The notes under the pieces: model-generated
Database searches by the model: none
Told to the model about the DNA's origin: nothing
The model's input: only the letters and a program-made list of their open reading frames with translations
Made by a program: the position numbers and the translations under genes
NCBI GenBank assembly: GCA_001304995.1
Contig: BBZU01000012.1
Location: 1 to 64,000, forward strand
Direction: 5' to 3'
Length of the DNA: 64,000 nucleotides
DNA from: Clostridia bacterium UC5.1-1D10
GTDB taxonomy: Bacteria; Bacillota; Clostridia; Lachnospirales; Anaerotignaceae
In this document: positions 28,466 through 36,719 of the stretch, one piece after another
Numbering within the stretch: the first letter of the stretch is position 1
How the letters are laid out: each line of letters opens with the position of its first letter

Positions 28466-29160
28466 TCATATCTTGGGCGGAACCGCCGTGGCCAGTAGCA
28501 GCTGTTCGTTCCGAAGATATTCCAGAAACATAGTTTTCAAATAAGCCTTCATATTTTTTACTCCAGAATAATTCCGACCAGCTGTATAGTGCAAAAATCC
28601 GATAATATCCAGACTGTTGACCTGATTCAGCAGTTTTCTGTCTTCAGGGAAAGAAGTATCATAAAGCTCTGGGATACACTGGCAAAGGAAATCCACCATA
28701 TAAAGCTGATCTGGCATATGTTCCGCAAAGTAATTATATTCAATTCTATTTTTAACATCTTCCAACCGTTCTGTATAACCCCAATATGGTTCGCCATCAG
28801 ACGAAGAATCTGATTTTTCCGATTGAGAAGGGGATTCCGGTTTTGTGTGGCTAGGGTAGAGGTATTGTTTTTCTGGTGACAGAACAAGAAAATACATATT
28901 GCTGCGATGACCGCCTTTCTTTGTCCGTTGTTCCATTTTTTGCATCCAACCTTTTTCACACAGCGAAGCGACACACTGTATAGCAGTCTTTTTAGAACAG
29001 CCAACTTTCTCTGCAATGGTATTATAGGATGGGTAGCAGGAGCGGGTGTTGTTATCGGAAAAGGCGCACAAAACACAGTAAACCAATTTTCAAGGGCAGT
29101 CATTTCCGGGGAAAAGAGGACATCTTTTTCCACCATGGCAAAAGGTCGTGTTAATTTCAT
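28466..29160 (-). pseudogene. Helix-turn-helix (HTH_36-like) protein, possible replication or element regulator, frameshifted
   Basis: ATG 29160 has GGAGG 7 nt upstream (GGAGGAATGCTT). After about 25 codons the frame needs one more A at plus-strand 29087-29090 (MTALEKLVYCVLCAFSDNN) to reach the long part. SCYPSYNTIAEKVGCSKKTA is a winged helix-turn-helix of the HTH_36 type, seen in replication initiators and organisers of mobile elements. A Ser-rich linker and a C-terminal region follow. The repaired length is about 231 residues. Its place next to the right att-like sequence fits an element maintenance gene. Confidence 0.7.
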
Positions 29161-29257
29161 AAGCATTCCTCCAGACAGAAAAAGACCACACAGAGAGGAT
29201 TTTTCCTCTTTCTGTGTGGTCTTTTGACCTAAGACAGATGATAATGACACTGATATT

Positions 29258-29439
29258 TGCTAACAAAATGCTAACAAACCAACGCAAAACATGCTTTTTT
29301 CTCTGGCTGGACAAAAGGCTGGATTTTTGCTGTTCTCTGCCATGAAATCCAGTGTTTTCAAGGCTTTGTGCCATCATTTGTTAACACAAACAAGCACCAG
29401 AAAACACTGGAAAACCCTCACCCCAAAAGACTCGAAATC
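29258..29439. other. Right attachment-like site: phased arm repeats and core
   Basis: TGCTAACAAA occurs at 29258-29267 and 29269-29278, the same 11-nt spacing as in the left relics. At 29429-29439 lies GACTCGAAATC, identical to the core in the first tRNA-Ser relic (5816-5826). CCCC and GGGG flank the core. I infer the right end of the element. Confidence 0.6.
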
Positions 29440-29836
29440 ACTTAAGGGGTAAAATTACCAATGGATTGAAATTTTAAATAACATGGAAATTTTATCATAA
29501 AAAATAAGTAGAAGTCTAAAAAGTTCCTTTTAATATAGCTTAGGAATAAAAGCATGATGAGTTTATCAAACAGAGTGCGCCTCTTATATTTTTAGGCTGA
29601 AGGAGAAGGGGATTGACAGCATTTTCGAGCTTTATTAAGATGAGTCCCTAAACACTCACCGAATCAATTTGTGTGTAAGATCCTTCACTACATTGAGAAA
29701 AATGGACATATGGGCGATACGATGATTTTAACGAGATCATCCTTTGATTAACCTGTAAAGTTTATTCGCCGTTTTGATGAAAATACAAGAAAAAATTTAA
29801 TAGAAACCATTGAGTCCGTGAAGATCAATGCACTAT

Positions 29837-29878
29837 AAAAATACCCTTGCTATAAATTTATTGTTGCAGGGTATTTTT
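29837..29878 (+). terminator. Terminator of the relic gene
   Basis: AAAAATACCCT pairs with AGGGTATTTTT around a 20-nt loop, with T residues following. Confidence 0.75.
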
Positions 29879-30103
29879 CTTTTGAAAAAATGGGCAGTAA
29901 AAAAATTTACAAGAAAAAAACGCTTGAAAAAATAAAAGGACTTGCTCGTTGCTGTAATTTATGAGAAAAATTTGCGATTTTAGAAGAAAAAACATATCTC
30001 ATCAAATAGAATTTTTGTGATATTTATCATAAATTAACGTAATTTTGTATTCTACTAAAAAGACAATTGATTTTCTATGTACAAAATGATATACTTACCT
30101 TAA

Positions 30104-30131
30104 GTAGTACTACAACTGAACTTGTTATAAT
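30104..30131 (+). promoter_or_regulatory. Operator-like palindrome and -10 box ahead of the symporter gene
   Basis: TAGTACTACAA (30105-30115) differs by one base from the TTGTASTACAA palindrome in the two other promoters of this locus. It lies just upstream of a TATAAT -10 box at 30126-30131. A GntR repressor encoded at 34 kb is the likely ligand. Confidence 0.5.
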
Positions 30132-30287
30132 ATTAAAGCTGTATGAAAATGGAGGCGTAAAAACGAAAGTTTATGTTTTCTTTCAAAGGTGTATATGGTA
30201 TCTTTATTAATAAATTTATCATTGTTTTGAGATTACAAAATTTTCGATGGCATGTAGACATTTTCTCTTTAATGGAGGAGGAGTATT

Positions 30288-31685
30288 ATGAATTCACAAA
30301 CCATCGCAATTTTATTTGCAACATTACTGGTGGTTGCGGCCACATTGATTCCTACGTACATTATCAGCAAACGCTCTGCTACATCAGAAGATGACTGGGC
30401 AGTTGCAGACAGAAGTCTTCCCATCTATGTTGTAATCGGCACACAGTTTGCCAGTGCTATGGGCGGCGGCATCTTGGTAGGTCACTTGGGTAATGCGTAT
30501 TTGAATGGTGTAGCGATTTTGATTTATGGGTTTTTAACAGCACTGCCATTTTTCTTTATTCTGATTCCCGCTAAATGGCTGAGACAGAATAATTTCTCCA
30601 CCGTTCCAGAAATTTTGAGATTTTTCTCAAATAATAATAAACTGGTAGGGATTGTGGCAGCAGTTATGACAATCTTCGTTCCTTTTGGTTGGATCACTTC
30701 TCAAATTACTGCATTCGGCAGCATCTATGCAACCATTACTGGTTTGGATTACACAATGCTTTGTATTATCTTTGTTATCGTCAGTCTGTTGTTCGTTATG
30801 CCAGCAGGTCTGAAAACAGTAGCATGGACAGACTTTATTTTTGCCTGCTTCATGATTTTCATGTGTATTGTTTGTATCGTGGAAGTTACAAACATGGGTG
30901 GTGGCTGGAGCAATATTAAAGCAAATATGGACCCTGCAATGCTGTCCATGAGTGGCTCCATCAATAAATTAGGTGCAGGTACTGTACTGCTGTGGGTATT
31001 TTCTGTACTGCCCGGTGGTGTAACAAACCAGTTGTACTTCCAGCGTGTATGCGCAATCAAAGAAGAAAAACAGATTGCAAAATCCTTGGCAATTTCCGCA
31101 TTCCTTGCATTCTTGGCATTTGTTTGGGCTGTGTATATGGGTATGAGCATCAGCACACTGAATCCAGATTTGGATCAGAACAGCGCAACAGGTTGGTTCA
31201 TGTCACAGCTGCCCACACCTCTGCTGGCTGGTTTTGCCGCACTGGTGTTTGCAACAATGATGTCTACTGTATCTAGTGGTGCACAGTCCGTAGTTGTTAA
31301 CATCACAAGAGATATCATTGCTGTTTTGAAACCTGGTATCTCTTCTGAAAGAATGCTGTTCCTCTCAAGAGCTCTTTCTCTGGTAACCATGGCAGTTGCA
31401 ACAGTAATGTGCCTGGTATTCACAGATACACTAACATGGCTGGTAGCAACTTATGCGTTTTCTGCTGCTACACTGGCTTGTCCTATCTATGTTGGTTATT
31501 TGTACCGCAATAAGAAATTCATCACCACACCTGGTCTGATTGCCAGCATGATTGGCGGCTGCGTAGGCTGTGCGGTTGCAATGGTAATGGAAACGACAAT
31601 CAATTATGCGGCAATCGGTATCGTAGTATCTTTTGTTGCGCTGATGGTTGTTAGTGCACTGACAAAACCCAAAAAAGCGGAATAA
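30288..31685 (+). CDS. Sodium:solute symporter family protein
   Basis: The 465-residue integral membrane protein has about 13 hydrophobic segments and belongs to the SSS (SLC5-like) family. MGGGILVGHLGNAYLNG near residues 55-72 and FATMMSTVSSGAQSVVVNI (family signature region around the conserved Ser pair) support the call. It would bring in an organic solute with Na+. GGAGGAGG lies 6 nt before ATG. The gene leads an operon with an opine dehydrogenase-family gene 34 bp downstream, so the solute may be that enzyme's substrate. The operator-like palindrome upstream suggests control by the local GntR protein. Confidence 0.85.
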   Translation: MNSQTIAILFATLLVVAATLIPTYIISKRSATSEDDWAVADRSLPIYVVIGTQFASAMGGGILVGHLGNAYLNGVAILIYGFLTALPFFFILIPAKWLRQNNFSTVPEILRFFSNNNKLVGIVAAVMTIFVPFGWITSQITAFGSIYATITGLDYTMLCIIFVIVSLLFVMPAGLKTVAWTDFIFACFMIFMCIVCIVEVTNMGGGWSNIKANMDPAMLSMSGSINKLGAGTVLLWVFSVLPGGVTNQLYFQRVCAIKEEKQIAKSLAISAFLAFLAFVWAVYMGMSISTLNPDLDQNSATGWFMSQLPTPLLAGFAALVFATMMSTVSSGAQSVVVNITRDIIAVLKPGISSERMLFLSRALSLVTMAVATVMCLVFTDTLTWLVATYAFSAATLACPIYVGYLYRNKKFITTPGLIASMIGGCVGCAVAMVMETTINYAAIGIVVSFVALMVVSALTKPKKAE

Positions 31686-31718
31686 TTTCGGATACAGCTT
31701 GTTAGGAGGTTGATGGAG

Positions 31719-32792
31719 TTGAGTAAATCATTTGCGATTATTGGTGCTGGTAACGGAGGACAAGCATTTGCGGCTTATTTATCTCTGAAAGGATATCCTG
31801 TAAAAATCTATGATGTATCTCAAAAAACAATAGATATTTTGCAGGAAAAGGGTGGTGTTCTGCTGGAAGGTAATTCAGACGTAGTAGGATTTGGAAAAAT
31901 TACACTGGCAAGCACCAATCTGAAAGAGGTTATTCATGGTGCAGATATTGTTATGGTAGTACTGCCTTCTATTTACCATAAAGATATGGCAGAAAAAATG
32001 GCTCCATATTTGGAAGATGGACAATATGTACTGTTGAATCCCGTAGCTGGTCTGGGCATTGTGGAAGTAAAAAATGCACTGGAAGCCAAGGGTTGTACAG
32101 CAAAAATCCATCTGGGATGTACATCTACATTACTGTTTGCATGCCGCTCAGTAGAAGTTGGTCGTGTAGCGGTTTCTGGGCAAAAGGAATCTTTTTCTGC
32201 TGCTGCATTGCCGGCAAGTGAAAACCAGATTTTTGCAGATACTTTTGCAGATATTTTCCCGCAGTTTGACTTTGCTTATGATGCTATCCGTGTTACACTG
32301 GACAATCTGAATGCATTGGTACATCCAGGACCTACACTGCTTTATACTGGTAGAATTGAAAGCGGCATTGATTTTGAGTATTATCGTGATTTTACGCCAA
32401 GTCAAGGCAAACTGGTAGAGGCGATGGATAAGGAACGTATGGCAATTGCTGATGCCTTTGGGATTTCGGTTAGAACAGCCTTAGAAGAATACTGCACCAT
32501 GTATCCGACGCATGGGGATAATGTATATGAAGCCATCCATAACTGTCCTGGATATGATGGAATTATGGGGCAGAAAACACTGCATACACGATATATTCTG
32601 GAAGATATTCCTTTTGCTTTGGAAGCGATCAAAGCCATGGGACAGGTTGCAGGCGTTCAGACCCCTTGCATTGATGCAGTTATTACTTTAGCAAGAGCCA
32701 TTGTAGATGATGTAGCAGAAGGAAGAACTGCAAAAAATCTTGGCATTGACGGTATGTCAAAAGAAGAATTTTTGAAGCTTTGCATTGGTTAA
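31719..32792 (+). CDS. NAD/NADP octopine/nopaline dehydrogenase family protein (copy 1)
   Basis: The protein has about 357 residues. The N-terminal Rossmann fold has AIIGAGNGGQAFA; the C-terminal octopine-DH domain includes LVHPGPTLLY, where the His is the expected catalytic residue, and KTLHTRYILEDIPF. Family enzymes interconvert an amino acid plus 2-oxo acid with an N-(carboxyalkyl)amino acid. I choose TTG 31719 as start: AGGAGG is 9 nt upstream and the resulting MSKSFAIIGAG lines up exactly with MQKPIAIIGAG of the paralogue at 34921, whereas ATG 31713 is only 3 nt from the RBS. More than half of the residues match copy 2 by eye. Followed by its own terminator. Confidence 0.8.
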   Translation: MSKSFAIIGAGNGGQAFAAYLSLKGYPVKIYDVSQKTIDILQEKGGVLLEGNSDVVGFGKITLASTNLKEVIHGADIVMVVLPSIYHKDMAEKMAPYLEDGQYVLLNPVAGLGIVEVKNALEAKGCTAKIHLGCTSTLLFACRSVEVGRVAVSGQKESFSAAALPASENQIFADTFADIFPQFDFAYDAIRVTLDNLNALVHPGPTLLYTGRIESGIDFEYYRDFTPSQGKLVEAMDKERMAIADAFGISVRTALEEYCTMYPTHGDNVYEAIHNCPGYDGIMGQKTLHTRYILEDIPFALEAIKAMGQVAGVQTPCIDAVITLARAIVDDVAEGRTAKNLGIDGMSKEEFLKLCIG

Positions 32793-32845
32793 GACAAATA
32801 ATTTTCCATACATAGATTTCCTACATATAAAATGAATCGTGCAGT

Positions 32846-32875
32846 GAAAAAAGAGGTAGCAATACCTCTTTTTTC
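32846..32875 (+). terminator. Terminator of the symporter-dehydrogenase operon
   Basis: GAAAAAAGAGGTA and TACCTCTTTTTTC form a 13-bp stem around GCAA. Confidence 0.85.
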
Positions 32876-32891
32876 ATGGAATTCTTAAAAG

Positions 32892-32933
32892 AAAAAGTCA
32901 GAATCTCAATAGAACAGGAGATTCTGACTTTTT
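32892..32933 (-). terminator. Terminator of the EamA transporter gene
   Basis: A 16-bp perfect stem (AAAAAGTCAGAATCTC and complement) with a 10-nt loop abuts the stop codon of the minus-strand transporter gene. Confidence 0.85.
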
Positions 32934-33796
32934 CAATTTTCTTTGGAATGTTGATTGTAATAAAAGAAAGCAAAGACCGAAGCACCTACAATGAGGATGC
33001 CACCTAAAACAGAACGTAAAGAGGGAATTTGACCCAGAAAGATAAACCCTAACACAATGGATAACACAACAGTAAACTGATCATATATAGCAATTTCGGA
33101 TGCTGGTCCTAAGCGATAGGCGTACGTAAGAAAAATCTGACCGAAAGCTCCTGTGACTGCAATTAGTGCTAGATAGATGATATCCATGCCTTGTGCTAGA
33201 GAATAATCGTGGAGCATAAAAGGAAGGCTTGCAATGACACAGAATGTGGAAAAGTGCATGATAACTGTCATTGCATGCTCTTTGTCATGAAAATACCGCA
33301 GAAGCGGATAGCAGATCCCGTTACAAACAGCAGCTAACAATGCACATCCCAACGGGACAAAAGAGGAATCAAAACTGGGATTTGCTGCCAGCCAGCCACC
33401 GGTAAAAATCACTAGCAGCACCGGAAGCTGTATTTTTGTCAGTTTTTCTTTTAAAAAGATAACAGAAAACAGTGTAGTAAAAAAGGGACCTGTTCTGCTG
33501 ACGATGGTGGCGTCTGCTAAAAGGGCATGACGGGTAGCATAAAAAGCCAGAAGTAATCCTAGAAAACCGCCCAGTGATCGCAGTAGCAAAAATGGCTGTG
33601 TCTGGAGTGTTCCAAAATAAGAAGCCCTTTCTTTCCTTATGAAGTAAATACAAACAACCATACCAAGTAGATTTCGGAAAAAAATCTGCTGAAAGACGCT
33701 GACATTAGGTCCTGTCATGCTGACAAAAAGCTGCATGAAAGAAAAGAGTACCACGGAAATCAGCATCATTACCGTTGCCTTTTGTTTGGTTGTCAT
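32933..33796 (-). CDS. EamA/DMT-family transporter
   Basis: The 287-residue protein has ten predicted TM segments arranged as two EamA repeats. The first has FRNLLGMVVCIYF and ends near VIFLKEKLT; the second has CNGICYPLLRYF and ends near LGFIFLGQIP. It belongs to the drug/metabolite transporter superfamily and probably exports an amino-acid-like product. GGAGG lies 12 nt before ATG. A promoter with an embedded TTGTAGTACAA palindrome precedes it (33836-33863), so it shares control with the flanking dehydrogenase genes. The gene stands alone on the minus strand between the two opine-dehydrogenase-family loci. Confidence 0.85.
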   Translation of the reverse strand: MTTKQKATVMMLISVVLFSFMQLFVSMTGPNVSVFQQIFFRNLLGMVVCIYFIRKERASYFGTLQTQPFLLLRSLGGFLGLLLAFYATRHALLADATIVSRTGPFFTTLFSVIFLKEKLTKIQLPVLLVIFTGGWLAANPSFDSSFVPLGCALLAAVCNGICYPLLRYFHDKEHAMTVIMHFSTFCVIASLPFMLHDYSLAQGMDIIYLALIAVTGAFGQIFLTYAYRLGPASEIAIYDQFTVVLSIVLGFIFLGQIPSLRSVLGGILIVGASVFAFFYYNQHSKEN

Positions 33797-33835
33797 GAAA
33801 TGAAAAATCCTCCTTTCTTATTGTTCTTTCTTTAC

Positions 33836-33863
33836 ATTGTACTACAATACTACAATAAGTCAA
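33836..33863 (-). promoter_or_regulatory. Promoter and operator of the EamA gene
   Basis: On the minus strand, TTGACT (33863-33858) and TACAAT (33841-33836) are 16 bp apart. The palindrome TTGTAGTACAA (33847-33837) covers the -10 box. The exact same 11-mer lies over the -10 box of the second dehydrogenase gene, so a common repressor is likely. Confidence 0.7.
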
Positions 33864-33874
33864 CTTTGTAAAAT

Positions 33875-33917
33875 AAAAAGACCAGAATTTCAGTGCTGAA
33901 AAAATTCTGGTCTTTTT
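33875..33917 (-). terminator. Terminator of the gntR gene
   Basis: AAAAAGACCAGAATT and AATTCTGGTCTTTTT form a 15-bp stem just past the regulator stop codon. Confidence 0.85.
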
Positions 33918-33935
33918 GGTTATTTTTAAGAAAGC

Positions 33936-34691
33936 TTATTTTTTATTTGCCAAACGCTTACTTTCGATCTTCTTGGAATCGGTTAAATCTTTATTGTAAG
34001 AAGAATTGATTGCATTGATACGGCTGAAAAGATGTTTGTACATCAGTTCGCTGGCCAGCAGGGGATCTCTGTTGATGATGGCCATGGCAATTTCTCTATG
34101 ATGTGAATAGGAATCTTTTACTTCTTCTGTTTGTGCATGAAGATCAAAGTCTTTATAGTCACTAGCACGAAGTTGATCCAACATAGAGAACAGCAGATTT
34201 TCCAGAATAATATTCTGGCTGCATTTTGCGATAAACATATGGAAATTAAAATCATCTTTTTTGGTGAACTGATTTTCTTTGTGGATTTCTTCATTCCGTT
34301 CGAAAATTTCTTTCAGCAACGTCAGGTCTTCTTCTGTACTGCGCAGTGTTGCGTAATAAGCCAGTTCCGGTTCGATGATCAAACGTGTTTCCAAAATGTT
34401 TTCGATGGAAGAATTGTTTTTCAGATTATCAAAGAATCGCATGTTATGAATGGAACTTAAAGCGGTTTCTGAAACAAAAGTGCCAATGCCGGCTTTTGAT
34501 TCCAAAATACCAAAGTTTTCCAGAATCTTCATGGATTCCCGCATAATGTTGCGGCTGACATTGAAAGAAGCTGCCAGATCAATTTCATTGGGCAGTTTCA
34601 TGCCGAGTTCCCATTCGCCGCTTTCGATCAGTGCAGTGATTGTATCAATGAGCTGTGTACTGAGATTAATTTTTTTGACTTTAGGTAACAT
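33936..34691 (-). CDS. FadR-type GntR transcriptional regulator
   Basis: The 251-residue protein has a winged helix-turn-helix at about 10-75 (GMKLPNEIDLAASFNVSRNI then MRESMKILENFGILESKAGI) and an FCD effector-binding domain after residue 90, whose metal-binding residues would include D/H positions in DDFNFHMFIA and YSHHREI. Such proteins usually repress until a small carboxylate binds. It is transcribed divergently from the second dehydrogenase gene. The palindrome TTGTASTACAA in three nearby promoters is the natural candidate operator. The C-terminal KKIESKRLANKK tail is basic and unusual for the family. Confidence 0.9.
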   Translation of the reverse strand: MLPKVKKINLSTQLIDTITALIESGEWELGMKLPNEIDLAASFNVSRNIMRESMKILENFGILESKAGIGTFVSETALSSIHNMRFFDNLKNNSSIENILETRLIIEPELAYYATLRSTEEDLTLLKEIFERNEEIHKENQFTKKDDFNFHMFIAKCSQNIILENLLFSMLDQLRASDYKDFDLHAQTEEVKDSYSHHREIAMAIINRDPLLASELMYKHLFSRINAINSSYNKDLTDSKKIESKRLANKK

Positions 34692-34814
34692 AGTGATTCA
34701 TCCTTTATTTTTTGTTCTATTTCCACAAAATTTCAATTCTATTTTATCGGATATCAGCAAAAAATCAAGGATATTCCAAAAACTGAAAAAAACGGAAGAA
34801 AATTAAAAATCCTA

Positions 34815-34843
34815 TTGCAATACAAGTATAGTTGTAGTACAAT
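34815..34843 (+). promoter_or_regulatory. Promoter and operator of the second opine-dehydrogenase gene
   Basis: TTGCAA (34815-34820) and TACAAT (34838-34843) are 17 bp apart. TTGTAGTACAA (34832-34842) overlaps the -10 box. This spot lies in the divergent region between gntR and the dehydrogenase, so it may also serve autoregulation. Confidence 0.7.
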
Positions 34844-34920
34844 TAAACCATCAAAAAGCGTTCAAGACGTCGGAACAATTTTGAGCCAAAAATGTATTTC
34901 CAGGAAAGGAGATTGTTATT

Positions 34921-35997
34921 ATGCAGAAACCTATTGCAATTATCGGAGCAGGAAATGGCGGACAGGCGTTCGCGGGCTATTTATCTTTACATGGCAGGGA
35001 AGTAAAGATTTTTGACGTTGTGCAGGCAACAGTGGATAGATTGACAGAACTAGGCGGCGTAACATTAAGCGGCAACAGTGATGTTACAGGTTTTGGCAAA
35101 ATACAGTTGGCAAGTACCGATATCGGCGCTGTAATGGAAGGATGCGAAATCATTCTGGTGGTACTGCCTTCTATTTACCATAAAGACATGGCGAAAAAAA
35201 TGGCACCTTATCTGAAGGATGGACAGATTGTCGTATTAAATCCCAATGCTTCTCTTGGACCAGTAGAATTCAAAAATACATTGAAAGAATGTGGCTGTAC
35301 AGCTGATGTGATTTTGGCAGGCACATCCACATTGCTCTTTGCTTGTCGTGCGGTGGAAATCGGTAAAGTGGAAGTTGCTGGGCAGAAAGCTAGTTTTGCA
35401 GCAGCTGCATACCCTGCAAAATACAATACTTATGTAGCTGAAAAATTTGCAGATATCATTCCACAGTTTGCATTCGAAGATGATATTCTGAGAGTAAGTC
35501 TGGATAATCTGAATGCCATGATGCATCCAGCTCCTACAATCTTGTATACAGCAAAGATTGAACATGAAGAAGATTTTGAATACTATCTGGACTTCACACC
35601 TGGTCAGGGTGCACTGGTCGAAGCGCTGGATAAAGAAAGAATGGCATTGGCAGAAGCATATGGTCTGAAGATCAGAACCTTGATTGATGAATATAAGAAT
35701 GTATATGTAACAAAAGGTGATAACATGTACGAAGTTATTACCAACTGCGAAGGCTATCATGGAATCAAAGGTCAGAAAACACTGCGTACCAGATACCTGC
35801 TGGAAGATATTCCTTATTCACTGGTCGCATTGCAGTCCATGGGTAAAGTTGCTGGCGTTCCTACACCTTGTATTGATGCGGTTGTAACTATCGCGCGCAG
35901 TATGATACCTGATATGGATGAAGGTAGAACATTGAAAAACCTTGGCCTGGAAGGTGTTTCTAAAGAAGAATTTGAATGCATGTGCAGAGAAGGTTGA
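34921..35997 (+). CDS. NAD/NADP octopine/nopaline dehydrogenase family protein (copy 2)
   Basis: A 358-residue paralogue of the protein at 31719. It has the same Rossmann start (AIIGAGNGGQAFAGYL), the same VVLPSIYHKDMA segment and the catalytic-region motif MMHPAPTILY followed by QKTLRTRYLLEDIPY. Differences concentrate in the substrate domain, so the two copies may prefer different amino or oxo acids. AAGGAG lies 9 nt before ATG. It is a single-gene transcription unit, divergent from gntR, with a promoter carrying the shared operator and a strong terminator. Confidence 0.85.
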   Translation: MQKPIAIIGAGNGGQAFAGYLSLHGREVKIFDVVQATVDRLTELGGVTLSGNSDVTGFGKIQLASTDIGAVMEGCEIILVVLPSIYHKDMAKKMAPYLKDGQIVVLNPNASLGPVEFKNTLKECGCTADVILAGTSTLLFACRAVEIGKVEVAGQKASFAAAAYPAKYNTYVAEKFADIIPQFAFEDDILRVSLDNLNAMMHPAPTILYTAKIEHEEDFEYYLDFTPGQGALVEALDKERMALAEAYGLKIRTLIDEYKNVYVTKGDNMYEVITNCEGYHGIKGQKTLRTRYLLEDIPYSLVALQSMGKVAGVPTPCIDAVVTIARSMIPDMDEGRTLKNLGLEGVSKEEFECMCREG

Positions 35998-36060
35998 TCT
36001 ATCTATTCTATATCCTTCAAATTAAGTTACATATTTACACATATTTCCCTCTCAATAAGA

Positions 36061-36102
36061 AAATCAAAAAACCGTCGAAGAAATTCGACGGTTTTTTGAT
36101 TT
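36061..36102 (+). terminator. Terminator of the copy 2 dehydrogenase gene
   Basis: A 19-bp stem (AAATCAAAAAACCGTCGAA and complement) with a GAAA tetraloop and long A and T flanks. Confidence 0.9.
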
Positions 36103-36719
36103 ATTTTCTTTCAGTGAAGAATGGAAACCATTCTCTTCCAGTCAGATATGGCTTTGCAGAGGAGTATCTGATATCTTTAGGATATCAAAGTTAGAGCGGA
36201 AATAGTTATATGAGCACAGACTTACAGATCAGATGATTCTTATATAGAGGATCTGAAATCTTAAGCAGAAAGTGTTGTGTATTTGCTTGAGATAGATATT
36301 TTGTTGGGGAAGGATTTCTGTCGAAAGAATTGGAAACATTTTTCTATTACGTAGGATTGTGATTGATTAACACAATAGATTCTCTGTAAAAACTTAAAAA
36401 GATTTCGTCAGCATAAAAAGTTAGAATCTGGAGGAATTTTTAAGAACATAAGTTACATAAATTAATTTATGTAAATATTTAACATATAATTTGTTTAATT
36501 ATGAATATAAATAGTGCATATTGTCGCAATTCAAAAAGAATGATATACTAATTATATAAATTGAATTTTGTATCTTTGGTGATTTTTGTATTTGAGGTTG
36601 GCGATTATATGTTGTTTGGATGGAACAATACTCGTAAGCAATTATGAAAATCATTAAGTTGCAAAAGATATTTTGACAGATATGAAATATTTATCTAAGG
36701 CAGGAAAGGGGAAAAGAAA
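36103..36719. other. AT-rich leader region of the surface protein gene
   Basis: No gene is supported. The stretch ends in the ribosome site (AAAGGGGAAAAGAAA) of the SLH protein gene. TATACT near 36544 is a possible -10 box, without a convincing -35. Confidence 0.5.

Larger units (their letters stand above)
5785..29439. mobile_element. Putative integrative element or tRNA-Ser integration hotspot carrying a defence island
   Basis: The left side has tRNA-Ser relics, an intact tRNA-Ser, a tyrosine integrase and an excisionase-like gene. The right side (29258-29439) has the same doubled arm motif and an exact copy of the 11-bp core GACTCGAAATC seen at 5816-5826. In between lie restriction and nuclease genes, a relaxase fragment and unrecognised small genes, while the flanks hold metabolic and housekeeping genes. 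The exact boundaries are inferred: the left end could be the first relic, the second relic or the intact tRNA. Several elements may be nested or decayed. Confidence 0.5.
29440..30287. other. Intergenic stretch with a relic reading frame
   Basis: Around 29670-29840 a frame reading KILHYIEKNGHMGDTMILTR, broken by a TAA and resumed as VKFIRRFDENTRKNLIETIE, looks like the tail of a lost gene I cannot name. A terminator follows it (29837-29878), then the symporter promoter region. Confidence 0.45.
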
